Of a DNA stretch of 64,000 bases, positions 1-11,540 are shown in pieces. The notes under the pieces are model-generated. The model saw only the letters and a list, made by a program, of their open reading frames with translations. It ran no database searches and was not told the origin of the DNA. A program made the position numbers and the translations under genes. How positions within the stretch are numbered: the first letter of the stretch is position 1; every line of letters starts with the position of its first letter. The DNA is taken from NCBI GenBank assembly GCA_965153455.1, contig OZ234497.1, positions 5,270,001-5,334,000 on the forward strand. The letters are read 5' to 3'. The stretch comes from Sphagnum compactum. Lineage: Eukaryota > Bryophyta > Sphagnopsida > Sphagnales.

Positions 1-23
1 GATGCTAAAAGTATTATCATCAC

Positions 24-2945
24 CTTGAGGCTACTTGGCGACCATCAATGCGGTGCTCTACAGTGCTTAGAGGAATCCTGACTTGTCCCAGAATCTCCTC
101 CTGCATGATGTCTTAAATCAGTAAGCAAACTTGGAATTCAAGATGCCACAACCACAACAGTTAAGATATTGAATGCTGCAGCTTCTACTTACTTTGTTAC
201 CAACCCTGTCTTGAACCAGAATGTGCAATAGATCATCAAATGGCTCCATTGCTACAAACAGCAAGTCTTCATTCCAAAAGGGGCTTGCACTCCTCACTGA
301 AGCTATTCGTGACCGCAGCATTTGGTAGGGACCCACATATGCCTTGATATACTGAAAGAAACCCAGCATCCAACAACCACCTTGCAATGAAACAACTATG
401 AGACAACTTTCCCCACCTTCTGACCTTGAAAGCATGGTCATACGGGAAATGGACATTGCAGTGTACCGAGGAGAGTTTGCTCAAATATTTCAGTCAATAG
501 CTCCTGAGAAAAAGTCTCAGAAAAAAACTGATAACACAGAGGAAGGTTTCAAGACACACTAGCTCTGGTAAGCGGCTCTTGTCGTTCCAGGTCAGATCCT
601 GGGCTTCAACGATGTTCACTCGCAGATACCAGAGCTTTGGTGACACGTACACCTTGGACCGAAAGTGGGCATGGTCACCTGTATCAGACTGCCAGGCCTC
701 AGGAAACACCTCATCTGCTTGAGTACCCCACCATATTGCAACCATAATCTCTCCTGGGTACCCAAGCAAGCACAAAACATTGAAAGTATAAGAAATGAGA
801 CCAAAAAAGTAAATCACAAAAATTGTCCATCTGCACCTAATATTGCAAGGGTATACACAAAGTCTGGGCAAACATCTACAAAATTAGATTATCATTAGGA
901 AGGCAACCCGTGGAGGTTTTGGAGTTGCTGGTATCAACCCATATTTCTGCAGCATATTGCTGATCAGTCAACAGGTCCAGGTTGAGAAATCGGAGTACCT
1001 TGAACTCTACCCCTCCCAGTTTTTGCCTCCAGCTTATACCATTGTGGGGCAAGTGGGTTTTCAGGAGGCTTCCGTTGTGGGACCTCAGCCAAGTCAAACA
1101 TGAGACCACCAAGAAAATTATCCTTTGAGGCATTGTCCTGTTCAAAAACATCAATAGCTCCACTGTTCATAGCACATGATCCTATATCATAAACATTGGC
1201 CATATACAAAACTGTTCATATGAGACATCAACCAGGGACCGGATCCTGTGCTGTGCTACAGACTTGAGAGTGAGACTTTAATGGCTCAAACTGGATAGAG
1301 TTTTCTGTGCCATGTCAGTGAAGAATATTCACAATGAAATCAATGCAAACTAGTTAGAGTATCCATGTTGCTGGAAGATTAACTTGATGTCATACTACAG
1401 CACCAAGAATTGAGGGTGGTATATTGTAGATTGTAGAAAAGTACCGCATCCCATACAGAGAGCTCAAGAGTTCCTCCTTGAATCTTATCTTTCCCCACAG
1501 CAAAGATCTGATTCCACTCTGGGTTGAGTTCACTCTTGATAATTTTGCTCTCTGTCTTGACAGCTCCCACTGTCAATCTCACATACTGTTGCAACATCAC
1601 AAACAGGGCAATGCATCTATCAGTGCAAGTTTGATGACAACATTGCACTCTTCCAAAGCCCAGAAATATCCTAGCAATGTTTCTTATAGGTTTGATAATC
1701 AGACATTTTGATCTGCTGAGTATAGATGCATGAATGAATGATGAGCTGAGATGCCAATTACTTACAGGATCACTCTTTCCTTCCTCATACTTTCCCATAA
1801 GACCCTGTGCCCTGACAACTCGAACAAACAGATAGGTCATCTGCTCAACAAGGTCATAATGTTGTTTGTAGTCAATTGCCTTTCCCAAATCAGGATTTGT
1901 TTCCTTGACAGTAAAATCTGCTTCTGGAACAGTAATAAGGTTCGGTCTGCGGGGTTCTGGCTGCTTGTCTGCCTTTGCTTCCTTTTTGGTCCCTCTGAGT
2001 TTCTCATCCCCTGCCTCACCTTTGGGGGTTTCAACCCCTCCTCCCTCTTTCCCTGTTTGGCCTCCTTCCTTTTCATCCTTTTTGTTCTCTTTCTTATCAT
2101 CTTTGGCCTTTGAAGGTTTATCCACTGTAATCCATGCCCTCAGCCTGCACAACAAGACAATGCATCAAATGTTAAAACTGGTGTGATGAACTGGAATTTG
2201 TGTTCATCTGGTGTGTTCAAGGACACCAGAGCAATGGAAATTTCTGAAGTCAGAAGCAAAATGCTAATGTCTCATATGTATGCACCTGAAGCCAATAGAA
2301 GAATCACTTACCCTAAGTCACCTTTTATGTGCGAGAAGAGACCTCGTTTTTGCAAAGGGTACCATTTCACAGGCTCTGGTTGGTTAGGGATGTTGCTCAT
2401 GGGGACAACCACTCTTCCCAAAAAACTGCTCCTTCTGCCGGTGCCACTATTTCTCTCATTCTGGATAGTAATCTCCAAATCCCCTGGCAGCATTGAATCC
2501 TCTGGGACAAGAAACTCAAACTGCACAAGCAAGGCGATCTCTCTCAGACTCACAATCTGCAGAACCTCCCTCATGCGAAAAACCCTGTGTGCCGTGGAAC
2601 AAGAATGTCATAACAATTCTTCTTCTGATGGCAATAAAAGACAGGATCAGATTTGGAAATTCAGTCCTTCTGAATTCCAGGTCAGGATAGGTGACTCGTG
2701 TTGTATCTGCTGGTATGCTGAACCATGCTTCGGAGGATCCCATGCTTCAAAGGATCTAGATCTGAATTTTGTCATATGACTGTCTGAATGTGCCTGTCAA
2801 AGGAGAGAGGAGAACTACTTCTGATGCTCACCTTTTCATTCCAATTTGGATCCAGATCCTTAGTCTTGACCTTCGTCCTCTTCCGCTGGCCGTCATAGTC
2901 CAGCTGCAGGCGACATTGATTGCAGTAAGGACACAAGGTTGAGAC

Positions 2946-2987
<42 letters not shown>

Positions 2988-3175
2988 CTCTCTCAAACCA
3001 GAAAAGGAAAAGGTCCCGTCACTCCAGCCAGCAGTGAAAGCAAAAAAACAACTGCATCACGCATCCAGATTCCAGCACTCACCACGCAATACGGATTGGC
3101 GGAGCCTTGGCCATCCTTGGGCATCAGACCCCGAGCGGAAGTCACCTCCACGACCATCTTCCGAGCTGCCCCCAT
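24..3175 (-). CDS. MCTP/QUIRKY-type multiple C2 domain protein, 5' part (3' end beyond window)
   Basis: Plant MCTPs are membrane-anchored C2 proteins that act at ER-plasma membrane contacts, often plasmodesmata. Nine exons read in phase with GT-AG borders: 3175-3083, 2903-2832, 2520-2312, 2144-1766, 1585-1445, 1137-999, 753-560, 351-193, 100-24, about 487 residues before the edge. The N-terminal C2A has the QUIRKY-like stretch ARGLMPKDGQGSANPY, then DYDGQRKRTKVKTKDLDP and FLGRVVVP. A Lys/Glu-rich linker (residues about 135-200) follows. C2B starts at YLFVRVVRAQGLMGK and ends LAPQWYKLEAKTG. C2C starts at LWYLRVNIVEAQDL and runs through FWNEDLLFVAMEPFDD. The fourth C2 and the C-terminal membrane region should lie to the left. 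The start is ATG 3175-3173, just before the C2A beta strand MVVEVTSARG; an upstream in-frame ATG at 3223 is an alternative. The many introns are unusual for this family. Confidence 0.93.
2948..2994. repeat. (CT)n microsatellite in MCTP intron 1
   Basis: An almost pure CT run with one G interruption, read as GA in the transcribed sense. It lies in the first intron of the C2-domain gene, upstream of exon 2. Confidence 0.9.
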
Positions 3176-4996
3176 CACAAAAGCACAAGCACACACTCCC
3201 CCGTCCCTCCCACTCCACCCCACGCCACCCTACAACGCACACACAAAACTCCACGGATCTTCTTCTTTAACAACAGAAGCGAAAGACTTCTCCCGAGAGT
3301 CCTTGAACGCTCCCCCGTTCACTTCCTCCTCCTCCTTCTCCTCCTCTCCATTTCCAACAATATACAAATCCCGCGTCCCCTCTCCTCCGGAGATTTGAAA
3401 TAAATGGAGCGACAATTTCTTGACAATATTATCTCCTCGCAATCCCCGAAAGGAACCAAGGCGACTGCTCGATTACTGAGGCAGCGCGAGCAAGAGAGCG
3501 AGCCTGCGAACGAGAGAGCGAGAGCCTTCGAGCGAGCGCAAGCAATCTCTTTCTCGAGCGAGCGAGGCGAGTGTGCAATATGCTTTTGCATTCTTTCAAA
3601 TTTCTTTTTGGCGGAAAGAAATTTGCAAGACCCCGGTAGCATGGATCCGTTCACACTTAGGAAATTTGGCTCTCCGTGCTCTCGTGCGTGTATGGACCAT
3701 GGGGGGCAAGTCGGGACAAACTAAACCAGTGAACAATTACTAACTTACTAGTAACTACCTAGTGCATTTATTTTATCAAGTGGGCTGCACTTGGGTTGCT
3801 TTGTTATTATTATTACTACGCTGGTGTCCGTTTGGTCACACTATAAATGAGATAATTAAATAGGTAAAATATATGCTTTGGAAGTTATGGGAGTTCCCCC
3901 AATTTTATATAAATACAAATTTTGTGAAGGGATCCCAATTTGGGACTTGGGTTGTTTTCGTGATTTGTAAAATCCCTATTTTAAGATGGTTATTCTACAT
4001 ATAGAAAAAATTTGTTTCATGCTTCTATAGACTCTAGTTACAATTTTTTATTTTTTAAAAATTCATGGTGCTATGACCCAAATAATGTGAAGGACATTTT
4101 TTTAAATAAGTTTTTTAAAAAAGGGGAAAATATTTGTTTGAGTCTAGAGGATGAAAACCTAAGATTAAGGGGATTTTGGAGATTGAAAAGGAAGATGATG
4201 GATGACCAATCAATTAGAAATGAGAAATCACTTTCCTAAATTATACTCTTTCCTAAATTAATTATTTAACGCTTTAAATGATATACCAGAGCAAACATGG
4301 ACACAAAAATGTTGGCTACTTCTGACCATCTTTTCTTATGAATTTTATGAATTGGTTAACATGACACAACAAAATTCAAAAATGGGTTAAAAAATATTGC
4401 CAGGAAATACGTAGTGTACCTACCTAACCCCAATTTAAAACAAGTTCCCCTTCATTCCCCACCCCTCGCACCCCCCAAAAACATTTACACACGCCGATAA
4501 AACGGTCACCTGAGATCACAGGCGCATTAACCGTCACGGAAGGTTAGGGTTAGGCCTCCCCCACCCCCCCCCAACTCCCTCCCTTTCCTCCCCCGCCCCC
4601 CCTCCCCAAGGAAAGAAAAAACAGGGGGAGGAAGATCAATGGCGGTGGACTAATGATCTTTGAAATGGAGGGTGTCCAGTCTGCCACCTAATTTTATTTT
4701 TTTCAGCACAAATCCACATTGAAGATGGATTATGGTTTAGGTATAAGTAGGCATAATTTCCCTCCCACTATTGAGGAGTAGGCATAATATCCCTCCCTTG
4801 CACTCCTATACCTCGTGATTTAAGTAAGTTTGATTTATGATGAATTTTGCCTCATGCTTTACGATAGGTAAAGCTCATGTGTGAGCGACATTCTCAAAAT
4901 GTGGGGTCGAACTAGGCTATAGCTCCGTCCTAGGCTCCTTATTTCAAGAATGCCCTCACACTAGGGCATTAGCATACACTAATTTTTTTCTAGTTA
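3176..4996. other. 5' flank of MCTP gene and intergenic DNA
   Basis: No gene is supported here. The first 480 bases are GC- and CpG-richer than the rest, with a CTC/CTT trinucleotide stretch (about 3325-3350) and GAGCGAGCGA-type repeats near 3480-3570. This is what a promoter and 5' UTR of the leftward MCTP gene would look like. The remainder is AT-rich. A short direct repeat (AGTAGGCATAAT) occurs near 4746 and 4781, and an 8-bp stem (AATGCCCT/AGGGCATT) sits at 4949-4970. Confidence 0.6.
4554..4607 (-). other. C-rich tract, G-quadruplex-capable on the minus strand
   Basis: At least six runs of three or more C, including runs of seven to nine, are separated by one to six bases. The minus strand therefore carries clustered G runs that fit the G3+ N1-7 quadruplex pattern. 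It lies about 1.4 kb upstream of the leftward MCTP start. Folding is an inference. Confidence 0.5.
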
Positions 4997-5085
4997 CTAG
5001 CATTGTACAACCAAAAAAAAGAAGTGACCATGTACACTAGTTACTAGCATTGTACAACAAAAAAAAAGAGGTGACCATGTACACA
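4991..5085. repeat. 47-bp tandem duplication at the end of the unknown gene
   Basis: Two copies of a unit containing GCATTGTACAAC, an A tract and GTGACCATGTACAC are offset by 47 bases (5001 and 5048). It overlaps the last codons of the unidentified leftward reading frame. Because 47 is not a multiple of three, each copy is read in a different frame, and the stop at 4999-4997 is a product of the duplication. Confidence 0.85.
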
Positions 5086-7513
5086 TTAACATGCAGCTAA
5101 ATGAATCTGGACACAAGCTGCCAAGCACCCTCTTGATTTTGGGAAGACTGTGGATGGCAGCATCGAATTCCCCCCTCAAAAATGCAGAGCTGCTGGTGCA
5201 ACCTTCTAATGCTGTAAGGAGAAAGTCCGTGTAGTTTTTAACATCAGAAATAAAGAGACCTGCTTCTCTTAGTAGATTAGTGATGCACTCATTACGTCCT
5301 TGTATTACTGTGCCAATGGCAGTAATTGGTAATGGTTTAGGAATTCTCGGGTGAGCCAACAATGGAGGAAGGGGATGAACTTCAACAGGAGTAATGTGAG
5401 AGACCTGTATGAGAAGCTTGTCCTGTTTACTAATTTGTGATTATTTTGCCATGATGATCAGATCCCAGCTTGAGAAGAAAAAGTTTCTTACAGGCATTGT
5501 TGCTGAGAGACAGGTGTTCATGCTTGAAAACTATCTCAAAGGCGCCACATGAACTTCAGTTTTCTGAGATCATCTTGGAGACTGCTGCAATTTCATCAGC
5601 CATGGAATTCTCCAATTCATGCCAGACTTTCTCCACCTTCCTTACAAGCTCTGCCAAATGCAGCCACCCTTCAGTGCATCTGTTTGAATCTCATATGTAT
5701 AAACTAGAGATATTGAAAACAAGTGCTCTCTCTGCCCAGTGCCCACATCTATGCACGATTCTCTGAAGACTTCTGAACCATGTTCAAGATGTCAATGGGA
5801 GCATCAGAAGAAACCAGCTTGTGACTGAAAATGTGATCCATCTTACCAACCACACTTTCCAACAGAAGGAAATGAACATACCAATCCCCTCACTGTGTCA
5901 TAACCTCTTCACTCAACCAATGTCACAATCATGGTCCCATTTCCTCATCAATCAATACACAATGAAGGGAGATAAAAGATTCCTCATAACCATGGGAAAT
6001 TTGTGTTTGGAATTTACCTTGGAAGGTTGGATCAATAAGACAGGCCTGCACAACAATACATTTGTTCAGTACAGTGCTGGAATATCAGGTGATACTTCCG
6101 GGGCAGCAAGAGTGTGATGAACAGCATAGCAGCAGCTACAAATCTAGTTACATTTGTACTCCAATTGGACAAATGACAAAGCAATTGTGTTCTCCCTAGA
6201 GAACAAAGCCAATGATTTTCTTTTACCACAATCTGACTTCGCAAGTCTCTGCAGTGAGGGAATTGACTTCCATCTCCAGATGTTTCTGCAACATCATGTG
6301 CAAAAAACATTTGATGTGTGACCAATCCACAAACTCCAATGGGGCAAAATTCTGGCATTATTATATCCTGACCAACTCCAAATCCAGTACAATTCTCCTG
6401 ACAATTTAAGATGCTTTGGGTGGCATTCCAGAAATTTTCTCCAATACTAGACAGATCCTTGTGAATCAATGGCCAACATTGACACCAGGGCACATTCCTT
6501 GCAAAGGAAATGGAGATTCAGTTCTTGAAGAGACCAAACCTTTTGTGAGCACAGATGGACTTTGGTCTTGGCCAACCAATCTCAAGAGGCCTTTGAGACC
6601 AACAGGAGGATCTCCTGAAACTATTGATTGGAGTTGGGTAGGGTCTCTGATTCTGTGCTCTTGATTCTGAGATGAAGTTTGGCTAAATCCAAGAACTTGA
6701 GATGGAAACTCCAGTTGTGGCAACATTTGATGCTGTGCTGGATTCTCCCCTGAACCAGCTTTCTGTTGGCATTGACTGATTCTGTACTCTTGATTCTGAG
6801 ATGAAGTTTGGCTAAATCCAAGAACTTGAGATGGAAACTCCAGTTGTGGCAACATCTGGTGCTGTGTTGGATTCTCCCCTGAACTGGCTTTCTGTTGGCA
6901 TTGACTCATTCTGTACTCTTGATTCTGAGATGAAGTTTGGCTAAATCCAAGAACTCGAGATGGAAACTCCAGTTGCGGCAACATTTGATGCTGTGCTGGA
7001 TTCTCCCCTGAACCAGCTTTCTGTAGGCATTGACTGATTCTGTACTCTTGATTCTGAGATGAAGTTTGGCTAAATCCAAGAACTCGAGATGGAAACTCCT
7101 GTTGTGGCAACATTTGATGCTGTGTTGGATTCTCCCCTGAACTGGCTTTCTGTTGGCATTGACTGATTTTGTACTCTTGATTCTGAGATGAAGTTTGGCT
7201 AAACCCAAGACCTCGAGATGGAAACTCAAGTTGCGGCAACATTTGATGCTGCATTGGATTCTCCCCTGAACTGGCTTTCTGTTGGCATTGACATAGTGCA
7301 ACCCTCTGTCTCAAGCATGTAATAGTTACAGCAAATTGTTTTGATCTGACCTCATCACTGGGTACAGCAGGAACCTTCCCTTACCAGAAAACTTCAACTG
7401 TATTTACTGCATAGACTATGTAAAAAATGGAAAAGATCACTACAATGAGAGTATACCTGAAGGGCATAGAGGCATTCTTCTCTGCATATTTCGCTCTCAA
7501 ACTGCATTGCAAA
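4997..7513 (-). CDS. Unidentified gene with Gln-rich repeat segment (model incomplete, possibly damaged)
   Basis: I do not recognise the family. Several minus-strand stretches look like exons. 7510-7460 reads FESEICREECLYALQ between a CAG acceptor and a GTATAC donor. 7300-6600 is a long Gln/Ser-rich frame built of five 43-residue repeats. About 6043-6019 encodes ACLIDPTFQ between GCAG and GTAAAT. 5880-5756 contains GKMDHIFSHKLVSSDAPIDI. 5680-5541 contains WLHLAELVRKVEKVWHELEN and meets a TGA. 5423-4997 reads DKLLIQVSHITPVEVHPLPP through LPKIKRVLGSL to a TAG. The helical, charged C-terminal pieces behind a Gln-rich part would suit a transcription co-regulator, but that is a guess. Splice borders between the 5880, 5680 and 5423 pieces do not close cleanly, and the frame after ISEN is interrupted by TGA, so a decaying gene is possible. 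The N terminus was not found. Confidence 0.4.
6646..7300 (-). repeat. Five tandem 129-bp repeats encoding 43-residue units
   Basis: The landmark TTGATTCTGAGATGAAG recurs at 6661, 6790, 6919, 7048 and 7177, exactly 129 bases apart. The unit is 43 codons, so all copies stay in one minus-strand frame without a stop. Each encodes a Gln/Ser-rich unit with the core GENPxQHQMLPQ, a central EFPS and the end FSQTSSQNQE. Copies differ by scattered substitutions and no indels. Confidence 0.93.
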
Positions 7514-9778
7514 TTTATTTTTCTGGAGAAGAACTAAAAGACCAACAACTTAGCAGACCTTAATACAAGGTGGAAAAGAGCCTTCAAAGAGCTGAGGATA
7601 ATGAAACTTCAGAGATGACCAAATTCATTGTAAATTGCAGCCTCCAACACATTTTAAGAGCTGACATGAGTTGCAAAAAAAGCAAAGATGAGACCAAAAA
7701 AGATTCTTGCATAGCTTGCTGCAATGTGCCGAACAAATGCAGTGCATTTCAAAGAGGAACATGTTAGCAATCAATTATCTCTGACATGCTGCTTGAAACT
7801 GCTACAGGCAAACCACAGTAATAGGTTCAGAGCTATGGACAAAACTTTACATCCCAATACAAGCTTTGTAGACATCAAAAAGTTGCAAGCACAGCAACAT
7901 TGAAGACAGACAGCAGAAGCCAAGATAGCCTCATCAACCCTTTGGCATTTGGAGTCATGCACAGGAGTAGCTCAAAAGTGCCACAACACCTGCACAACTT
8001 CTCTTTAAGGCCACAACATGATACATGTTGCACATGATGAGTCAGGTGTACTTTACTTTGAGGGTGGAAGAATCCTTGTAGCTAGCCAGTAGAACTCTGC
8101 TAGCACCAGCTGTGCCCCATGCCTCAGGCTGAGTAATGCACAATTGTGAGGCAACATGATGCTCCTGCATATCAGCCAGAACCCTAGAAAAACCTCAACG
8201 TCCCATCTCTTTAAAATCAAGCAAAAAAACCACTCCCAGGGACAGTTCAGATCTTCTTCTCAAAGGTTTAGATACATAAGGACATCTGAAGCTGCTGCCA
8301 CTAAAACATCCTTCTTCCACCTTTGCCATACAGTACACATGTCCGGAGTGATGTCGTCTGCATTGTGCTTCTGGCTGATGCATTCTTTGCAATCTAGACC
8401 TAGACTATTGTTTCAGAAATACATGATTGCTACTGCAGTGTTGATCTTGTCGGAGTGTGAATTGAGGAATGAAGGAACTACGTACATGGATCTGTCCTTT
8501 GAGGATGAGAGTGAGTGTGGAGTCTGCACTGTTGTTGGTCCTCCGCACTGTCACCGTGGCCGGGGCCTTTGCAGAAATCCACGTCCCTGCTTTCTGCGTC
8601 TTATTTCTCGGCCTCTTCAACTGCAGAAGAGGTCCATGTCGCAGGGGGCAGAGCTTTCCCTCCACCGTTGTAGGTTGCACAAACTGTGCAAGGTTCACCT
8701 GCCATGCTTTCCACTCCAGGTCTCTGCAACATGCAATTCCGATTCACAAAAACGCGCTCACGATGTTGTCCTTGAGAATCAAAGCAACAAGAGAAAAGCG
8801 CAGCCACGATTTCTTATTTTTCGAAGCTCTGCGAGCAACAACAGCTACAAGAAAACAGCGCAAAAGCTGGAGTATCCAACAAAGAGAAACCATCCGGATC
8901 AGGAGCATTCAGAAACAAAGGAGATGTTTCTCAAAAATTCACGCATTGTCATCGGCGATCTGCAGGTCTGCTCAGATCCAGCATGCTATGAGACAAGCCA
9001 GGAACAGTATGATCAAGAAGGATATGAAGTCTAGCCATGGCGAAGGATGTGTTTCTAACGTACGCAAACTTGTTGTGGGAAGAAGATCGAGAATCGAAGG
9101 GACGATTCAAATCGTTAAGGTCGCAGGCACCGAAGCTCCTGCCACCAGCGTCCATCGGAGCACATAATACTAACTCCGCACCTGTACTTTTCCCCCTCTT
9201 CGTCATCATCTTCTTCCTTAAAACTGCTTCTCGTTTGTTAAATTGTCCCTCTCCCGCTACGCAAACTTCTTGATCTTCTTCGAGTCTTCTTCGCGAACTT
9301 TTCCTCTAGTTCTCGCTTTCTATGAGAGTGCGTCACGGACCAAACCTGTAGTACTCCTGTGCACAACAACAGCGTGCTACAAAGACACTGAAATCGATCG
9401 GGTCCAGGAAGGACACAAATTACAATATCGATGCGTCGCATTCGGTTTCGTCACACGCAAAATTCTCGCTTGTTGCAGCTTCAGATCATCATCCTACAGT
9501 TATTGCAAGAATAATGAATTGATCGTTCAGATGATATTCAATCTATTTCTGTAATTCGCAACGATGGTGAGAAGTCAGTAGTATTATCGTCTGGAAAAGC
9601 TCACCGGGGGATCGACAACCGTTTGCAATATTCTCGAGCTTGATTTCGTAGCTCCTTCTCGCTCGGTCATGGGAATGCAGAAAAACAAAACCCGGCGCAT
9701 GAAAGCCACGACGGAACAGTGTCCACGGCACAGGTACGGAGGAACATCAAAAGGGCCATACTAGTTAGTACATGACTC
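7514..9778. other. No gene assigned; CpG-richer stretch about 8480-9730
   Basis: I can support no complete gene. The stretch 8480-9730 has clearly more CpG than its surroundings and open frames on both strands, as is common in plant promoter or 5' UTR DNA. It may hold the missing 5' exons and promoter of the leftward unidentified gene. None of the translated frames, including the long plus-strand frame 8156-9034, shows a recognisable domain. Confidence 0.4.
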
Positions 9779-11540
9779 CAACCTCACTCAAGCCAAATTG
9801 TTAAAAAATTGTTTCAAACCATAGGCCAACCTCAAGCCAAATTGTTAAAAAATTTGTTTCAAACCATAGGCCAACCTCAAGCCAAATTGTTAAAAAAATT
9901 GTTTCAAACCATAGGCCAACCTCAAGCCAAATTGTTAAAAATTTGTTTCAAACCATAGGTCAAGCCAAAGTGGTAAAAAAAAATTCTAATACTAGGTCAA
10001 AGTTTCAAAAACAATTCTAACCTTAGGTCATTTTTCAGAAATATATTTCAACCTTTAAACCAATATGCCCAAAAACATTACAACCTAAGCCAATATTGCA
10101 TATGCAAAATTTAATTTTATGTTGGGATAAACTCTCTTGTCATGAGGTCTAACATTAAACCAATATACGTGTATTATTATTGTTTCAAATTTATTTTATT
10201 TTATTTTATTTTATTATTTTTATTTTTTGCATCAAATACATAATAATTCTTGATCCAATGGCTTGGGTTTAGGGTTATTACAATTTGACCCGAGGTTATT
10301 ATCTTAAGGGTGTAGCACATTTGTTTTAAGAGTGTAGGACATTTGTCTTCAAGGTGCAAGACATTTGTCCTAATGTTTTTCTACCCAACATACTAATTTT
10401 CATGTGAGAGATCACACGGGATGGTGGGCAGTGACAAAAAAAATTAATTTTTCGCCTTCATAATCTGCCCGAAATTATTGGGCAAATTTTTTTTCAAATT
10501 GCCAAAAAAATTTTAAAGCATGAAAATAGTTTTAAAGTGCCTAAAATTTTTGGGCATACATGAAAACCATCTTCAACATTTATAATGTGCCTGTAATTAT
10601 TGAGCAGAATAAGAATTCCCAAAATGCCAAAAACTTTTAAGCACAGGGATTTTTCAGAGTGCCTAATTTTTTTGGGCAGAAATGAAAAAGATCAACATTT
10701 ATAACTTTCCCAAGCAGGCTAAAATTTCCAAAATTGCCCAAATTTATTTGAAGCATCTTAGGGAAAAAAATTTCATGAATATTTCCGAGCATAGGTTTGG
10801 TTGAATTCCCAAATTTTTGAGCAAAAATGAGAATTTTTCAACCCATATAATCTGCCGGAAATTTATCGGGCAGAATAAAGATTCTCAAATTAATGAATAT
10901 TTTTTAAGCATCTTGAGAAAATGTTCTCCAGAAATTCTCTAGAATGCTGAATTTTAAGCCTTAAAAAAAGATAAAAAATAATCTAATTGTAAGCCTCAGT
11001 GCCAATTTTTTTTAATCCTAAGTCAAAAACAATAAAAAGATTCTAACGTGAGGCCTAAGTGTTAAGCCCAAGTGCTAAAAGGATTCTAACCTGAAGCCAA
11101 AATGGTAATTTTTTTAAACCCCAAGTTAACATAATAAAAAGATTTTAATCTTTAAATCTAAATAGATTTAAACCCTTGACCCCAAATAGATTTATCGTTA
11201 GGCTTAAAAAAATGCTAAATTTAAGCCAAAATATTTAAAACATTCTAAACTTAAGCTTAAATGGTAAAAACATTCTAACCTTAGGTTTAAGCATTAATAT
11301 TATTCTATTCTTAAACCCAAAATATTAATAATGATTTTAATTATAGGTTAAATTAATTCTTAAAAAATTAACCTTAGGTCTAATTTCAACCAAAGATCAA
11401 AAGTTTTAAAATATTTAAACCATAAGCCAAAGTCGTAAAAATGATTCTGAATGCTAAGCCCAAGTGCTAAAAAGATTTTAACCAAAATGATAGTTTTTTT
11501 AAACCCTAAGCCCTCTTGGGAATTTGCCAACCTAAATACA
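9779..11540. repeat. Minisatellite: four 44-45-bp copies, then a decayed array
   Basis: Four clear copies with the core CTCAAGCCAAATTGTTAAA and GTTTCAAACCATAGG start at about 9783, 9827, 9872 and 9917. Rightward the pattern decays into loosely spaced TAAGCCyAA, GGTAAAAA and ATTCTAACCTTA words up to about 11540. The TAAGCC word resembles a changed plant telomere unit and recurs in the array at 27475-28330. Confidence 0.75.
10440..10930. repeat. Degenerate tandem repeat of about 120-130 bp within the array
   Basis: Four diverged copies share TATAATsTGCC, AATTATTGGGCA-like and TTTTTAAGCA words near 10461, 10579, 10700 and 10843. Spacing is irregular and the copies are strongly diverged. Confidence 0.5.

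Noticed and set aside
1751-2690. Plus-strand open frames of 120 to 198 codons
   Set aside because: They are antisense to MCTP exons 3 and 4 and have no domain of their own.
7460-7513. KIX-like piece of a MED15-type Mediator subunit in the unknown gene
   Set aside because: FESEICREECLYALQ before a Gln-rich segment suggested it, but the rest of the KIX domain and the MED15 C terminus are not visible.
8156-9034. A 292-codon plus-strand open frame (and an overlapping 232-codon one)
   Set aside because: No recognisable domain, composition rich in Ser/Arg/Cys as expected for chance frames in CpG-rich DNA, and overlapping open frames on both strands. Left unannotated as a gene.
9779-9968. CRISPR-like array
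   Set aside because: The copies are contiguous tandem units without unique spacers, and the DNA is a plant nuclear genome.
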